Assembly: GCA_963742715.1 (NCBI GenBank) | Contig: CAVUMR010000003.1 | Location: forward strand, 992,001-1,056,000 | Direction: 5' to 3' | DNA: 64,000 nucleotides | Origin: CAVUMR01 sp963742715 | GTDB lineage: Bacteria; Actinomycetota; Actinomycetes; Mycobacteriales; Micromonosporaceae | In this document: piece after piece, positions 8,091 to 19,617 of the stretch | Layout of the letters: each line of letters starts with the position of its first letter | How positions within the stretch are numbered: the stretch's first letter is position 1 | The notes under the pieces: generated by a model | Told to the model about the DNA's origin: nothing | The model's database searches: none | The model's input: only the letters and a program-made list of their open reading frames with translations | Position numbers and translations under genes: made by a program

Positions 8091-9602
8091 CTACCGGTCG
8101 GCCAGTTCGGCCCGCTCCTCCCCGCCCCGGTCGGCGGCCGAATCCTCGGTCGCCATCAGCCGGCGGATCATCGGGCTGAGCAGCGCCAGTACGACCCCGA
8201 GCACGATCGCGATAGCGCCGAGGATGCCGAAGTACGGTCGCTCGTGAGCCTCGCTGTAGTACCCGGCGAGGTAGCCGGACATGGCGGTACCGAGCGCCAC
8301 CGACAGGAAGAACAGCGCCACCATCTGGGTGTGGAACGCGCGCGGCGCGAGCTTCGTGGCCAGCGACAGTCCGACCGGTGAGAGCAGCAGCTCCGCGATC
8401 GTGAACACCAGCAGGATGCCGGCCAGTGCGAGCAGCGGGGCGCTGTGGGCACCACCGCCGGCCAGTGGCAGGAACAGCAGGAACGCGACGCCCATCAGGG
8501 CGGTACCGGCGGCGAACTTCACCGGCGTGGACGGCTGCCGGGTGCCCATCCGGGTCCACAACGCGGCGAAGACGCCGGACAGCAGGATGATGAATACCGG
8601 GTTGATCGACTGTACCCAGGAAACCGGCATCTCCCAGCCGAGCAGGTTGCGGTCCAGCCGCTTGTCCGAGTAGATCGTCACCACGGTGAACTGCTGCTGG
8701 TACAGCGACCAGAACGCGGCGCTGGCGATGAACATCGGGATGAACGCCAGTACGTGCCGCCGCTCGGTCCGGTCCACCTCGCGGCTGCGGAGGATCACCG
8801 CGAAGTACGCCACCGCTGCCACGATGCTGAGAACGATCACGATCCCGGACAGGTGCTCGGCGGGCAGCAGCCCCGCGACCGCCAGTACACCGATCAGCAC
8901 CAGGACGCCGGCGGCGATGACGGCGACCAGCGGGCGCCGGGTGGCCGGCAGCGGGTTCGGGACCTCCCGGGCCGGGCCGGTGAGCCGACGCCGGCCGAAG
9001 CTGTACTGGATCAGGCCGATCGCCATGCCCACGGCCGCGAGCCCGAAGCCGTAGTGGAAACCGAGGTTCTTCTGCAGCAGGCCGGTGAGCAGCGGCCCGG
9101 CCAGCGCGCCGAGGTTGATGCCCAGGTAGAACAGCGAGAAGCCGGCGTCGCGGCGCGGATCGTCGTCTTCGTACAGGGTGCCGACCAGCGAGGTCGCGTT
9201 CGCCTTCACCCCGCCGCTGCCCAGCGCGATCAGCACCAGGCCGACGCCCACTCCGAGCAGTCCGGGCAGCAGGGCCAGCGACAGGTGACCGGCCATCACC
9301 AGGATGGCGCTTCCGAACAGCACCCGCTCGGAACCGAGCATCCGGTCGGCCAGCCAGGCACCGAGAATCGTGGACAGGTACACCAGCCCGCCGTACGCGC
9401 CGACGATGCTGGTCGCGGTGGCCTCGGAGATGCCCAGCCCGCCGTCGGCCGCCGAGTAGTACAGGTAGATCAGCAGGATTCCCTGCATGCCGTAGAACGA
9501 GAACCGTTCCCACAGCTCTACACCGAACAGGTTGGCCAGCAGCCGCGGCTGACCGAAGAACGTCTTCTCACCGCGCCCGGCGGCCACCTCGGTATCCACC
9601 AT
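8091..9602 (-). CDS. POT/PTR-family proton-coupled oligopeptide transporter
   Basis: Inner-membrane major-facilitator protein of about 503 aa with a dozen or more hydrophobic segments. The POT signature is clear: VELWERFSFYG near the N-terminus (ExxERFxYY type) and FSLFYLGINLGALAGPLL in the middle. The family imports di- and tripeptides with protons. ATG 9602 was chosen because TACCTT lies 7 nt upstream (leaderless); a GTG at 9620 would add six residues. It converges with the helicase gene (34-nt gap). Proximity to the lanthipeptide operon is probably accidental: POT carriers are importers of short peptides, not lantibiotic exporters. Confidence 0.9.
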   Translation of the reverse strand: MVDTEVAAGRGEKTFFGQPRLLANLFGVELWERFSFYGMQGILLIYLYYSAADGGLGISEATATSIVGAYGGLVYLSTILGAWLADRMLGSERVLFGSAILVMAGHLSLALLPGLLGVGVGLVLIALGSGGVKANATSLVGTLYEDDDPRRDAGFSLFYLGINLGALAGPLLTGLLQKNLGFHYGFGLAAVGMAIGLIQYSFGRRRLTGPAREVPNPLPATRRPLVAVIAAGVLVLIGVLAVAGLLPAEHLSGIVIVLSIVAAVAYFAVILRSREVDRTERRHVLAFIPMFIASAAFWSLYQQQFTVVTIYSDKRLDRNLLGWEMPVSWVQSINPVFIILLSGVFAALWTRMGTRQPSTPVKFAAGTALMGVAFLLFLPLAGGGAHSAPLLALAGILLVFTIAELLLSPVGLSLATKLAPRAFHTQMVALFFLSVALGTAMSGYLAGYYSEAHERPYFGILGAIAIVLGVVLALLSPMIRRLMATEDSAADRGGEERAELADR

Positions 9603-9609
9603 GTCGGGC

Positions 9610-9615
9610 AAGGTA
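9610..9615 (-). promoter_or_regulatory. -10 box TACCTT upstream of the POT transporter
   Basis: On the minus strand TACCTT is followed by 7 nt and then the ATG at 9602, the same leaderless geometry seen at other genes here. It supports the 9602 start over 9620. Confidence 0.45.
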
Positions 9616-9732
9616 CCCACGGATGAACCGGTTCAAGCCGTACGAAAGGTGCCGGGATCGACGCCGCGGCCAGACGGGCGGACCGCGCCGGCGTGGTCGC
9701 CGACGCGGGCAGCCGGGTCACGAAAGCCGCTC

Positions 9733-10566
9733 TCAGGTGGTACCGAGGACCACGTCGACGTCGACGCGCGGATGGCCGGCGGTGGCCAGGTTGACCACCT
9801 TCAGCGTGTGCGTACCGGTGAGCAGGGCCTGCCACACGATCCGTTTGTGCTGGGTCGCGGCGGAGTGGGTGTTGACGGTCGCCTTCTTGACGCCGTCGAT
9901 GTAGACCGCGAACGAACCGCGGTTCGCCGCCTTCTCCATCACCAGACCGACCGCGCCGTGCACCTGTACGGTCGCGCTCGCGCCCGGCGTCGTGGCGTAG
10001 TGGGTGGTACCGCCGCTGAAGCCGGTGAAGTGGCTGACGCTCCAGCCGCTGCTGTACGTGATGGCCGCGGACGTGTCCTCGCGGTAGCTGATGTCGGTAC
10101 CCGCGATGCTGCTCGCCGTGGTGTGGCCCGCGCAGTCGGTCACCCGGACCACGAACTGGTGCGCGCCGCGCTCGTAGTCCATCCAGTTCTCGCCGTAGTC
10201 ATGACCGCGCACGCTCTTGCCGATGGTCGTGGTGACCGTCTCGTCCCCGAGGATCGGGTCCGGCTCCCCGCCGACCGTGTCGTAGCTCTGCTCGGTCAGC
10301 GTCTGCTTGCAGACACCGTTCGGTGCGTTCACCTTCCAGCCGATCGTCAGGTGCGTGTACCAGTAGGTCACGCCGACCGGGTCGTAGTACGTGTCGAAGA
10401 CCGTGTTGGTCACGTAATGGCCGAGCCGGTCGATGGTCACGGTCGGCCCCGCCGCCGCGTACCCCGGTGTGGCCAGCGTGAGTGCGGCCGTGACCGTGGC
10501 CGCGGCCGCCACGACGAGCAGCCGTACCGCTGCCCGCCAACGTTGCGCCGGAGCCATTGCTCGCAT
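9733..10566 (-). CDS. Secreted protein of unknown function, beta-rich
   Basis: About 277 aa. A Sec-type signal peptide is evident: basic RWRAAVR, a hydrophobic VVAAAATVTAALTL core and a likely cleavage after PGYAAA. The mature part is rich in Thr, Gly, Val and Tyr and carries DRLGHYVTNTVFD, FVVRVTDCAGHT and a C-terminal SFAVYIDGVKKATVNT / HTLKVVNLATAGHP region that resembles a small jelly-roll carbohydrate-binding-like fold. ATG 10566 has GGGGACG upstream at SD spacing; ATG 10557 is in frame too. No family can be named with confidence. Confidence 0.75.
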   Translation of the reverse strand: MRAMAPAQRWRAAVRLLVVAAAATVTAALTLATPGYAAAGPTVTIDRLGHYVTNTVFDTYYDPVGVTYWYTHLTIGWKVNAPNGVCKQTLTEQSYDTVGGEPDPILGDETVTTTIGKSVRGHDYGENWMDYERGAHQFVVRVTDCAGHTTASSIAGTDISYREDTSAAITYSSGWSVSHFTGFSGGTTHYATTPGASATVQVHGAVGLVMEKAANRGSFAVYIDGVKKATVNTHSAATQHKRIVWQALLTGTHTLKVVNLATAGHPRVDVDVVLGTT

Positions 10567-10851
10567 TCCCAGGTCGTCCCCTCGTGTAATCACGGAGCGA
10601 TTACACGCAGGTACTCCACAGATACGAAAGGTAACTGTCCAACAGTCGACGCACGGCCGGCACCCACAGCCGGGTGGCTGCCTACTCCCGGACTCGCGGC
10701 GCCGGTGACCCGGGCGCCAACATTTCGCCAACATTTCACCCAGACGCGACATCCAGGCTCAGGAGCACGCCCGCCGGTACTGACCGGTGCCGTACTGACC
10801 GGCGCTCTGGGCGCGCACCGTTCTCCAGGTGACAAAGAAGGGTGAAACCAC

Positions 10852-11202
10852 ATGCGTATGACGCTCGTGAAGAGCGGGATCGTGGGTCTGGTCGGCATCG
10901 CCGCGCTGATCGTCGGGCCCACCGCGGCCACAGCCGCACCGGCGACTCCGGCACCCGCGTCCGGCACCAACCTGTCGGCGTCCTGCGACCTGACGTTCAT
11001 CGGGTCCACCGCCGCGTCGGTGCGGTGCGTCGGCCAATCACGCCAGTACCGCGTGATGGTTCTGTGTGAGGACCCGCTGCGCGGATCGCAGACCATGTAC
11101 TACGGGCCGTGGGTGAACCCGGGCGGCACCTCCAAGAAGAAGTGCCCGTTCCAAGGCGGCGTGCAGTGGCTGGTCGACGGAGCCAACGGGCAGTTCAGGT
11201 AA
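10852..11202 (+). CDS. Small secreted protein with four cysteines
   Basis: 116 aa. Signal peptide MRMTLVKSG followed by a hydrophobic stretch and an ATAAPA cleavage region; the mature ~85 aa have four Cys (ASCDL, VRCVG, VLCED, KKCPF), suggesting two disulfides. AGAAGGGTG precedes the ATG at SD distance. The order of aromatic and Gly/Pro residues (MYYGPWVNPGGTSKKKC) is typical of small actinobacterial exported proteins, but I do not recognise a named family. Convergent with the NB-ARC regulator. Confidence 0.72.
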   Translation: MRMTLVKSGIVGLVGIAALIVGPTAATAAPATPAPASGTNLSASCDLTFIGSTAASVRCVGQSRQYRVMVLCEDPLRGSQTMYYGPWVNPGGTSKKKCPFQGGVQWLVDGANGQFR

Positions 11203-11228
11203 TCGGAACGTTCCACAACGGGGGGTTT

Positions 11229-11262
11229 GCCCGGTCCGGCGCCATCCGGCTCCGGACCGGGC
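11229..11262. terminator. Hairpin between convergent genes
   Basis: Perfect 11-bp stem GCCCGGTCCGG / CCGGACCGGGC with a 12-nt loop, 27 nt after the small secreted gene and before the 3' end of the NB-ARC gene. Probably a bidirectional terminator; no T-run. Confidence 0.65.
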
Positions 11263-11320
11263 CTCCGGTGTTTCGACTCAGGTACGCCGGCTCCGTTCGA
11301 CCCCCGGCGCGTCGCTGGCA

Positions 11321-13924
11321 CTAACTCCGGGCGTGCTCGGCGAGCGCCGCGCGTACCTCGTCTGCCTCGGGCGTACCGAGGTCGCTGAAGTGTTCCAGCG
11401 CCTGCCGCCAGTGCTCGGTGGCCGCGACGGGCTCACCAGCGGCGGCCAGGCACCACGCGATCCCGTCGAGTGCGTGCGCCTGCTCGTACTGGTTGGCCAG
11501 CTCGGTCGCCATCGCCAGCGCCTGACGGTGCAGGTCGGTCGCCTGCTCGCACCGGCCGAGGGCACGCAACGGCCGGCCCATCCGGTTCATCACCTGCACC
11601 TCGATCTCGGTGTTGCCGGTGTCGCGGGACGCGCTCAGCGCCTGCTCGTGCAGTTGCAGCGACCGCTCGTACTCCCCCATCGACGCGTACAGCACACCGA
11701 GTTGGTTCAGCGCGTCCGCTTCGGCGGTCCGGTGTCCGACCGTGCGGGCACCGTCGAGCCCCTGGCGCAGGTGGTCGAGCGCCTCCGGGTACCGGCCGAG
11801 GCGCTCGTACACCGCGCCCAACTGGATCAGCGCGTGGTGCTCGACCACCTTGTCGTCGGTCTTGCGGACCAGGGCGACCGTCTTGCGGTAGTCGTCGAGC
11901 GCCTCGTCGTACCGGCCGAGCAGGTAGTGCGCGACGCCGAGATTGCCCAGTCCGCGCGCCTCCATCACCTGGTGCCCGCCCGCGCGGGCGGTGTCGATGG
12001 CGATCTGGAACTCGTGGACCGCCTCGCGGTACCGGCCGACGTGCAGCTGGGCGCCACCGATGTTCATCCGGACGATGCCCTCGCTGAACGAGTCACCGCA
12101 GTCGCGGTAGGCCGCCGCGGCGCGGTCGTACTGTTCGAGCGAGGCGTGATGGCGTCCGAGCGTGTGGAGCACGACACCGAGGTTGCTCAGCGCCCGGCCG
12201 CGCACGTGCCCCTCGGCCACCCGTCCGGCGAGCGTGTGCACGATCTCGGCATCGTGGTAGTGACCGGCGAGGTCGAGGTACCGGAACAGGATCAGCGACA
12301 TGTGCCCCGCGTGTACCGGCCAGTCCCGGGTGGCCGCGTGGATCGCCATCGCGATCAGGTTGGCCCGTTCGGTGTCCAGCCAGGCGACCGCGGCCGCCCG
12401 GTCGGCCAGGTCCGGCCGGGGCGTGTCCGGCTCGGGTACCGCCGGCAGCCGGTCCGCCTCGTGCGGCGCGTGCAGGCTCGCGGCGACCCAGGCGACGTAC
12501 CGGTAGTGGTCGAACAGCCGGGTGAGCGCGGCGCGGCGGGCTCGTACCGCGTCGTCGTCCCGCGCCCGGGCCGCGGCGTACTGCCGGACCAGGTCGTGCA
12601 GCTCGAACCGGCCGGGCACCCGCTGCTGGAGCAGGTGCGCGTTGACCAGGTCGGCCAGCCGCGCCGCGACCGCGGTCAGCTCGGCACCGGCCAGCGCGGC
12701 AGCCGCGTACACGTCGAAGTCCCGTCCCGGGTGCAACGACAGCAGCCGCAACAACCGGCGGTGCTCGACGTCGAGATCCTCGTACGAGAGGCCCAGCGCG
12801 ATCTCCACGCCATCCTCGAGCCGCAGCGCGGAGCGGCGCTCGGTCAACCGGTCCAGATGGTCGGCGAGGGTCCAGTCCGGGCTCGCCTGGATCCGGCTCG
12901 CGATCAGCGCGAGCGCGAGCGGCAGGTGGCCGACCAGGTCCGCGATCCGTACCGCACTGTCCAGGTCGGCGTCGATCCGTTCCTTGCCGACCCCGCGTCG
13001 CAGCAGGTCCAGCGACTCCTCCTGGCCGAACACGTCCAGTGGCAGGTGGGTCGCCTGGATGCCGTCGAGCCGGCGCCGGCTGGTGATCAGTACCAGGCAG
13101 GTCGGGCTGTCCGGCAGCAACGGTCGGACCTGGTCCACCGATGCCGCGTTGTCCAGCACGATCAGCGCGTGCTTGCCGGCCAGCAACTCGCGGAACAGCT
13201 CGGCCCGATGAGCCAGGTCCAGGCTCGCCAGCCGGCTGCCCGGTACGTCGAGGCGGCGCAGGAAACCGTCGAGTACGGCGGCCGGATCGGCCGGCGGCAG
13301 GTCCGCGTCGTACCCGCGGAGGTTCACCGACAGGCACAGGTCGCTGTACCGGCCGGCGGACAGCAGCTCGTGCCCGGCATGTACCGCGAGCCGGGTCTTG
13401 CCGACGCCGGCCATGCCCTCGAGCACGGAGATCGCCACCGTGCCGTGGGACCCGGCGTCGCCACCCGCGACAGCATCGCCGCTCTGCGCGCCCGCGCCGA
13501 AGGTCTCCAGCAGCCGGGCGAGTTCGCTCCGGCGACCGGTGAACCCCTCCAGGTCGTCCGGCAGGCCGACCGAGACGCTCACGATCGCGGCGTCCGAGGC
13601 GCGACCGTCGATCACCTGGCACGCCTGGCGCCACTCCGCGGTCCTCGGATCGTCGCCGAGCAGCGCCGTGGCGATGTCCACCACCAGCTCGGCGTCCACC
13701 CGGATCCGGCCCGGCTGCAGGCAGCCACGGACCGTGCTGTACGCCGGCAGCTCGGCGATCCGACGGGCCCGGCGGGACCGGACCACCCGCCGGTGTACCT
13801 CCCGGTAGGGCACCCCCGCCCAGGTCCGCAACAACCGCAGCTGGTGCGACAGCTCGTCGTAGGACCGCACCCCGACCGGACGCGGCGGCTCACCAGCACC
13901 CTGCCCCAACGACTCAGGCGCCAT
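11321..13924 (-). CDS. NB-ARC/TPR regulator with N-terminal HTH-like region
   Basis: About 867 aa, a cytoplasmic STAND-type ATPase regulator. Order: N-terminal ~100 aa helical region (SYDELSHQLRLLRTWAG, then SRRARRIAELPAYSTV) like the helix-turn-helix segment of actinobacterial AfsR-like proteins; an NTPase domain with P-loop EGMAGVGKTRLA and Walker B HALIVLDNAA; a winged-helix region; then tetratricopeptide repeats from about residue 560 to the end (repeated LGxxxYLLGRYDEALDDYR-like units). No DNA-binding SARP domain is present. ATG 13924 has GAGGTG upstream; the frame is open for 38 more codons to 14038, but that would overlap the divergent gene. Divergent from the LanC-like gene (97-nt gap), so it may control or sense it. 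Confidence 0.88.
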   Translation of the reverse strand: MAPESLGQGAGEPPRPVGVRSYDELSHQLRLLRTWAGVPYREVHRRVVRSRRARRIAELPAYSTVRGCLQPGRIRVDAELVVDIATALLGDDPRTAEWRQACQVIDGRASDAAIVSVSVGLPDDLEGFTGRRSELARLLETFGAGAQSGDAVAGGDAGSHGTVAISVLEGMAGVGKTRLAVHAGHELLSAGRYSDLCLSVNLRGYDADLPPADPAAVLDGFLRRLDVPGSRLASLDLAHRAELFRELLAGKHALIVLDNAASVDQVRPLLPDSPTCLVLITSRRRLDGIQATHLPLDVFGQEESLDLLRRGVGKERIDADLDSAVRIADLVGHLPLALALIASRIQASPDWTLADHLDRLTERRSALRLEDGVEIALGLSYEDLDVEHRRLLRLLSLHPGRDFDVYAAAALAGAELTAVAARLADLVNAHLLQQRVPGRFELHDLVRQYAAARARDDDAVRARRAALTRLFDHYRYVAWVAASLHAPHEADRLPAVPEPDTPRPDLADRAAAVAWLDTERANLIAMAIHAATRDWPVHAGHMSLILFRYLDLAGHYHDAEIVHTLAGRVAEGHVRGRALSNLGVVLHTLGRHHASLEQYDRAAAAYRDCGDSFSEGIVRMNIGGAQLHVGRYREAVHEFQIAIDTARAGGHQVMEARGLGNLGVAHYLLGRYDEALDDYRKTVALVRKTDDKVVEHHALIQLGAVYERLGRYPEALDHLRQGLDGARTVGHRTAEADALNQLGVLYASMGEYERSLQLHEQALSASRDTGNTEIEVQVMNRMGRPLRALGRCEQATDLHRQALAMATELANQYEQAHALDGIAWCLAAAGEPVAATEHWRQALEHFSDLGTPEADEVRAALAEHARS

Positions 13925-14009
13925 CCCGTCACCTCTTCGACGTCTGATGCCTCCTGCGACCACGCTAGTCGCGGAACGCGCGCACCTCACCCACCCAGGC
14001 GCCGCGCCG

Positions 14010-14015
14010 TAGCCT
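14010..14015 (+). promoter_or_regulatory. -10 box TAGCCT, leaderless start of the LanC-like gene
   Basis: TAGCCT followed by 6 nt and GTG 14022; no Shine-Dalgarno. Confidence 0.5.
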
Positions 14016-14021
14016 TGGCGC

Positions 14022-15374
14022 GTGACGACGAGCGACACGTACCGGGAACTCGGCGAGGCGGCCTGGTCGTGGGTACTGACTCACGTACACGAGGACGACG
14101 GCCCGTGGCTACCCGTCGCGGTGTCGGACGACTCGCCGCAGCTCGAGCCGGCCGGGGATCGCGACTCGGTGTACGCCGGAATCGGTGGCTTGCCCCTGGT
14201 ACTGGCCGAGCTCGCGCGGTACCGCGCCCTGACCGACGCCGAGCAGGCGCTGGCGACCCGGATCGCGGCCCGGCTCCACGCGGCCATACCGGACAAGATC
14301 GAACCTTCGCTGTACGACGGGCTGGCCGGCGACGTGACCGCGCTGAAGACGCTGGCCACCGGTACCGAGGGAATCGCGTTGCGGCGGCTCGTCGAGCTGA
14401 TGACCCCGGCCGGCTGGAACAGCACCTTCGAGCTGGAGCCGGGCTCCTACCCACCGGCGACAGACGTGGTCCTGGGTACCGCCGGCATCGTGCTGGCCGC
14501 GACCTGGGCGGGCGGCGAGCACGCCGACGCGATCGCGACCGACGGCGGCGAGGCGTTGCTGCGGGCGGCGGACCGCACCGAGGCCGGTCTGGACTGGGGA
14601 ATGCTGCCGGGCGCGGCGTCCCGCGGGCCGAACTACTCGCACGGAACGGCCGGGATCGGCGCCGCGCTGGCGATCGCCGGTACAGCGCTGAACCGACGCG
14701 ACTTCGTCGACGCCGCGGTCCAGGGCGCCCAGCACCTGCTGGCCGTGGGCTCGCTGGCTGACGACGGGTTCATCGTCCCGCACACGATCCCGCCCTCCAC
14801 CCGGGAGGTGGAGCCGGTCACCTACACCTGGTGCCACGGACCGGCCGGAACGTCGTACCTGTTCGCGGCGTTGGCGCACGCCGGAGTCGTCGAGGTCGGC
14901 GGATTCGCCGTCACCGAGCTGCGGCAACGCTGCATGCATTCGATCCTGACCTCCGGTGTACCGAATCGGCTCCGCCCCGGGTTCTGGGACAACGACGGCC
15001 GCTGCTGCGGAACGGCGGGGGTCGGCGAGGTCCTGCTCGACGCCGCACAGGACTCCACCGATCCGGCGCGGGCCGCCACGCTCCTGGACGGCGCCCGCGT
15101 GATGGGAGACGCCCTGGTGGAACGGGCGATCCGCGATCGGACCGGCGCGCGCTGGCGGTTCGTCGAGCATCGCGACGACCCGCCGCTGCTGCCACCCGGT
15201 ACCTCGTGGATGCAGGGCGCCGCCGGAATCGGCGCGTTCCTGCTCCGGCTCGCCCGGGTCGTCCAGGACAGGCGGAGCGCCCCGGTCGTGGATCGCCCCG
15301 ACCAGTGGTGGGCCGTCCCGGCCCACCTGCGCACCGTCCACACCGGAGTGACGGTGTCCGCCAGTCCGGCGTGA
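14022..15374 (+). CDS. Orphan LanC-like protein with Cys-Cys-Cys zinc motif
   Basis: 450 aa. The alpha-toroid repeats of LanC enzymes are visible as GG/GxxG turns (YAGIGGLPLVLAEL, VLGTAGIVLAAT, HGTAGIGAALAIAG, QGAAGIGAFLLRL). The first zinc ligand is Cys271 in TWCHGPAGT. The second motif reads RCCGTAGVG (Cys328-Cys329) instead of the CHG of class I cyclases; three-cysteine sites are known from some LanM-type cyclases such as ProcM. No precursor peptide, dehydratase or kinase is next to it, unlike the lanABC operon 10 kb away. It may be a LanC-like enzyme with another substrate, or cyclase activity in trans. GTG 14022 is supported by the leaderless promoter. Confidence 0.85.
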   Translation: MTTSDTYRELGEAAWSWVLTHVHEDDGPWLPVAVSDDSPQLEPAGDRDSVYAGIGGLPLVLAELARYRALTDAEQALATRIAARLHAAIPDKIEPSLYDGLAGDVTALKTLATGTEGIALRRLVELMTPAGWNSTFELEPGSYPPATDVVLGTAGIVLAATWAGGEHADAIATDGGEALLRAADRTEAGLDWGMLPGAASRGPNYSHGTAGIGAALAIAGTALNRRDFVDAAVQGAQHLLAVGSLADDGFIVPHTIPPSTREVEPVTYTWCHGPAGTSYLFAALAHAGVVEVGGFAVTELRQRCMHSILTSGVPNRLRPGFWDNDGRCCGTAGVGEVLLDAAQDSTDPARAATLLDGARVMGDALVERAIRDRTGARWRFVEHRDDPPLLPPGTSWMQGAAGIGAFLLRLARVVQDRRSAPVVDRPDQWWAVPAHLRTVHTGVTVSASPA

Positions 15375-15592
15375 CCCCGGACGGCACGTTTCGTCGGCCC
15401 TGGGGTACGGCGTGCTACGTGGCGTGACGACCCGGTTACCCGTGCTTGATGCCGTATCGCGACCTCAACGACCGGGTTCGCCGGCTGCGCCCGGTTTACG
15501 CCCGTAGCCAGATCGGGTACTCCCGTGCCAAGGTCACGGCTGCGGGAGCCTCCGCAGAAGTCGCCACTCGAATCTGCATTCAGGAGGTAACC

Positions 15593-15790
15593 ATGCGTAT
15601 AGGGGCAGTGATCGTCGTCCTCTGGCTCGTCATCGGGTTCATCGCCGCCGCGCAACGCGACTACTTCAGCGGTTCCGACAAGAACTGTGCCGAGGCCGGC
15701 AACACGATCGTCACCATCGTCGCCGGGCCGTTGAACTACATCGGCGTCAACCCCAAGGTCAAGTGCCACATCCCTGAGCCGTCGAAGTAG
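15593..15790 (+). CDS. Small membrane protein, 65 aa
   Basis: A perfect AGGAGG sits 5 nt before ATG 15593, which sets the start. The protein has an N-terminal hydrophobic helix (VIVVLWLVIGFIAAAQ), a polar loop with DYFSGSDKNCAEAG, and a second hydrophobic segment (TIVTIVAGPLNYIGV), ending in KCHIPEP. Two Cys could pair outside the membrane. This is a conserved type of small actinobacterial protein of unknown role. A strong terminator follows. Confidence 0.78.
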   Translation: MRIGAVIVVLWLVIGFIAAAQRDYFSGSDKNCAEAGNTIVTIVAGPLNYIGVNPKVKCHIPEPSK

Positions 15791-15825
15791 GCCGGTACGT
15801 CCGGCCCGTCAACGGGACCGTCGCG

Positions 15826-15857
15826 GCGGCCCGGGTGTGCTCTCACACCCGGGCCGC
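15826..15857. terminator. Strong hairpin terminator
   Basis: Perfect 14-bp stem GCGGCCCGGGTGTG / CACACCCGGGCCGC with a CTCT tetraloop, between the small membrane protein (+) and the convergent P-loop gene (-). Confidence 0.85.
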
Positions 15858-15952
15858 GGCGCGGTTACGGAATGCCGGCGATTGGACCGGGTCGGCGAGC
15901 CGGGTCCCGACGCGGCCGAGTCAGCTCGCGGTCCTGTGGATGCGGTCGCGCG

Positions 15953-16633
15953 CTACGGTCGCAGCCCGAACGCCCGCGCGACCCGATCGGTCAGCTCGTC
16001 CGCGCTCGTCGTCGGGTCGACCGTGATGGCCGGCAGGTGCAGGCGCCCGGTCTCCTCGACCAGGTGGTCGGTGAACATCCGGTCGCGCTCGAGCAGGTTC
16101 CGCCGGGCCCGCGCCGGGTCGCTGGTCCGGTTCGGGATGTCCCAGCCGGTACCCCGACTGTCGAACGCGACCTCCCGGAACTCGGGGGTTGGCAGCAACC
16201 AGACAGCGCGGCCGGGGTCGGCGAGCAGCGGCCGGACCAGGTGCGGCAGGAGCCGGAACCCCTCGGCGATCACCCGCGTACCCGCCGGCAGGCGCAGCAG
16301 ATCCTCGACGATCAGGGCGAAGCCCTCGCCACGGAACCAGTGGAAGGTGTCGAGCATGGTCTGCGGCGACCGGTTCAGCCAGCGCTCGTCCAGGTCCATG
16401 GCCATGAACCGGTCCAGGTACGGCGCCTCGACCGCGGTACTCCGGCGCGCGTGGTCCTGCATCACGTCATCGGTCGCGTACAGGTGAAGTCCGTACCGGT
16501 CCGCGAGCCGGCGCGCGACCGTCGACTTGCCCGCGCCACTGCCCCCGGCGATCCAGTACACGTCTCGCAGGCGCTGACGGAGCCCCGCGGCATCGGCTGG
16601 CTCGTCCGCTCCGTCCGGCCGCCCACGACGCAC
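15953..16633 (-). CDS. P-loop kinase-like protein (AAA_33/adenylate-kinase type)
   Basis: 226 aa. Walker A IAGGSGAGKSTVARRLA lies near residue 30, followed by YATDDVMQDHARR (a D-rich nucleoside/nucleotide-kinase-like motif) and a C-terminal basic helix RARRNLLERDRMF that resembles a lid. The order fits small phosphotransferases of the shikimate/adenylate/uridine kinase-like group; the substrate cannot be told. The GTG start at 16633 is supported by TACGTT 6 nt upstream. Confidence 0.75.
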   Translation of the reverse strand: MRRGRPDGADEPADAAGLRQRLRDVYWIAGGSGAGKSTVARRLADRYGLHLYATDDVMQDHARRSTAVEAPYLDRFMAMDLDERWLNRSPQTMLDTFHWFRGEGFALIVEDLLRLPAGTRVIAEGFRLLPHLVRPLLADPGRAVWLLPTPEFREVAFDSRGTGWDIPNRTSDPARARRNLLERDRMFTDHLVEETGRLHLPAITVDPTTSADELTDRVARAFGLRP

Positions 16634-16639
16634 GTCAGC

Positions 16640-16645
16640 AACGTA
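16640..16645 (-). promoter_or_regulatory. -10 box TACGTT, leaderless start of the P-loop gene
   Basis: On the minus strand TACGTT is followed by GCTGAC and GTG 16633. Confidence 0.5.
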
Positions 16646-16796
16646 CCGGGCCGTACACCAGCGGGCTTGTCAGGAACGAGCACCGCCCGGTCCGATCCCT
16701 GGCCGGCGGACCGCCGTACCCGATCGCCTAGGGTGTTCCGGCGGCGGCCCGGGCCCCCGGGCGTAGCCACGGACGGCGCTGGCCTGGCCGTACACT

Positions 16797-16837
16797 TTCT
16801 GGATTAATTCCAGAAGAGTTCTTGACTCATTCCAGAA
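16797..16837 (+). promoter_or_regulatory. FurA-type operator and furA promoter
   Basis: A perfect interrupted palindrome TTCTGGA-TTAAT-TCCAGAA (16797-16815) is followed by a second copy of its right half ATTCCAGAA (16829-16837), 22 bp downstream, i.e. about two helical turns. A -35-like TTGACT (16822-16827) lies between them, and CACACT (16846-16851) fits a -10 box 18 nt later, 6 nt before GTG 16858. The half-sites bracket the -35, the expected layout for autorepression by FurA. Binding itself is inferred from context. Confidence 0.7.
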
Positions 16838-16857
16838 AACAGGTCCACACTCGGGTG

Positions 16858-19550
<2,693 letters not shown>

Positions 19551-19563
19551 GCCGCGAGACGGG

Positions 19564-19599
19564 CACCGTGCGAGCTGGGTTCAACCAGCTCGCACGGTG
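19564..19599. terminator. Terminator after katG
   Basis: 15-bp stem CACCGTGCGAGCTGG / CCAGCTCGCACGGTG with a GTTCAA loop; the pairing can extend after a one-base bulge. It lies between convergent katG and the WYL-regulator gene, so it probably serves both. Confidence 0.85.
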
Positions 19600-19617
19600 T
19601 CCCGCGCGGGACCTGGA

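Noticed and set aside
8091..9602. POT transporter as the exporter of the lanthipeptide
   Set aside because: The family imports di/tripeptides; the gene is converging with another gene, more than 3 kb from lanA and on its own promoter.
16822..16857. TTG 16822 as the furA start
   Set aside because: The codon is inside the -35 box TTGACT; the GTG at 16858 gives the usual FurA length and a leaderless transcript.
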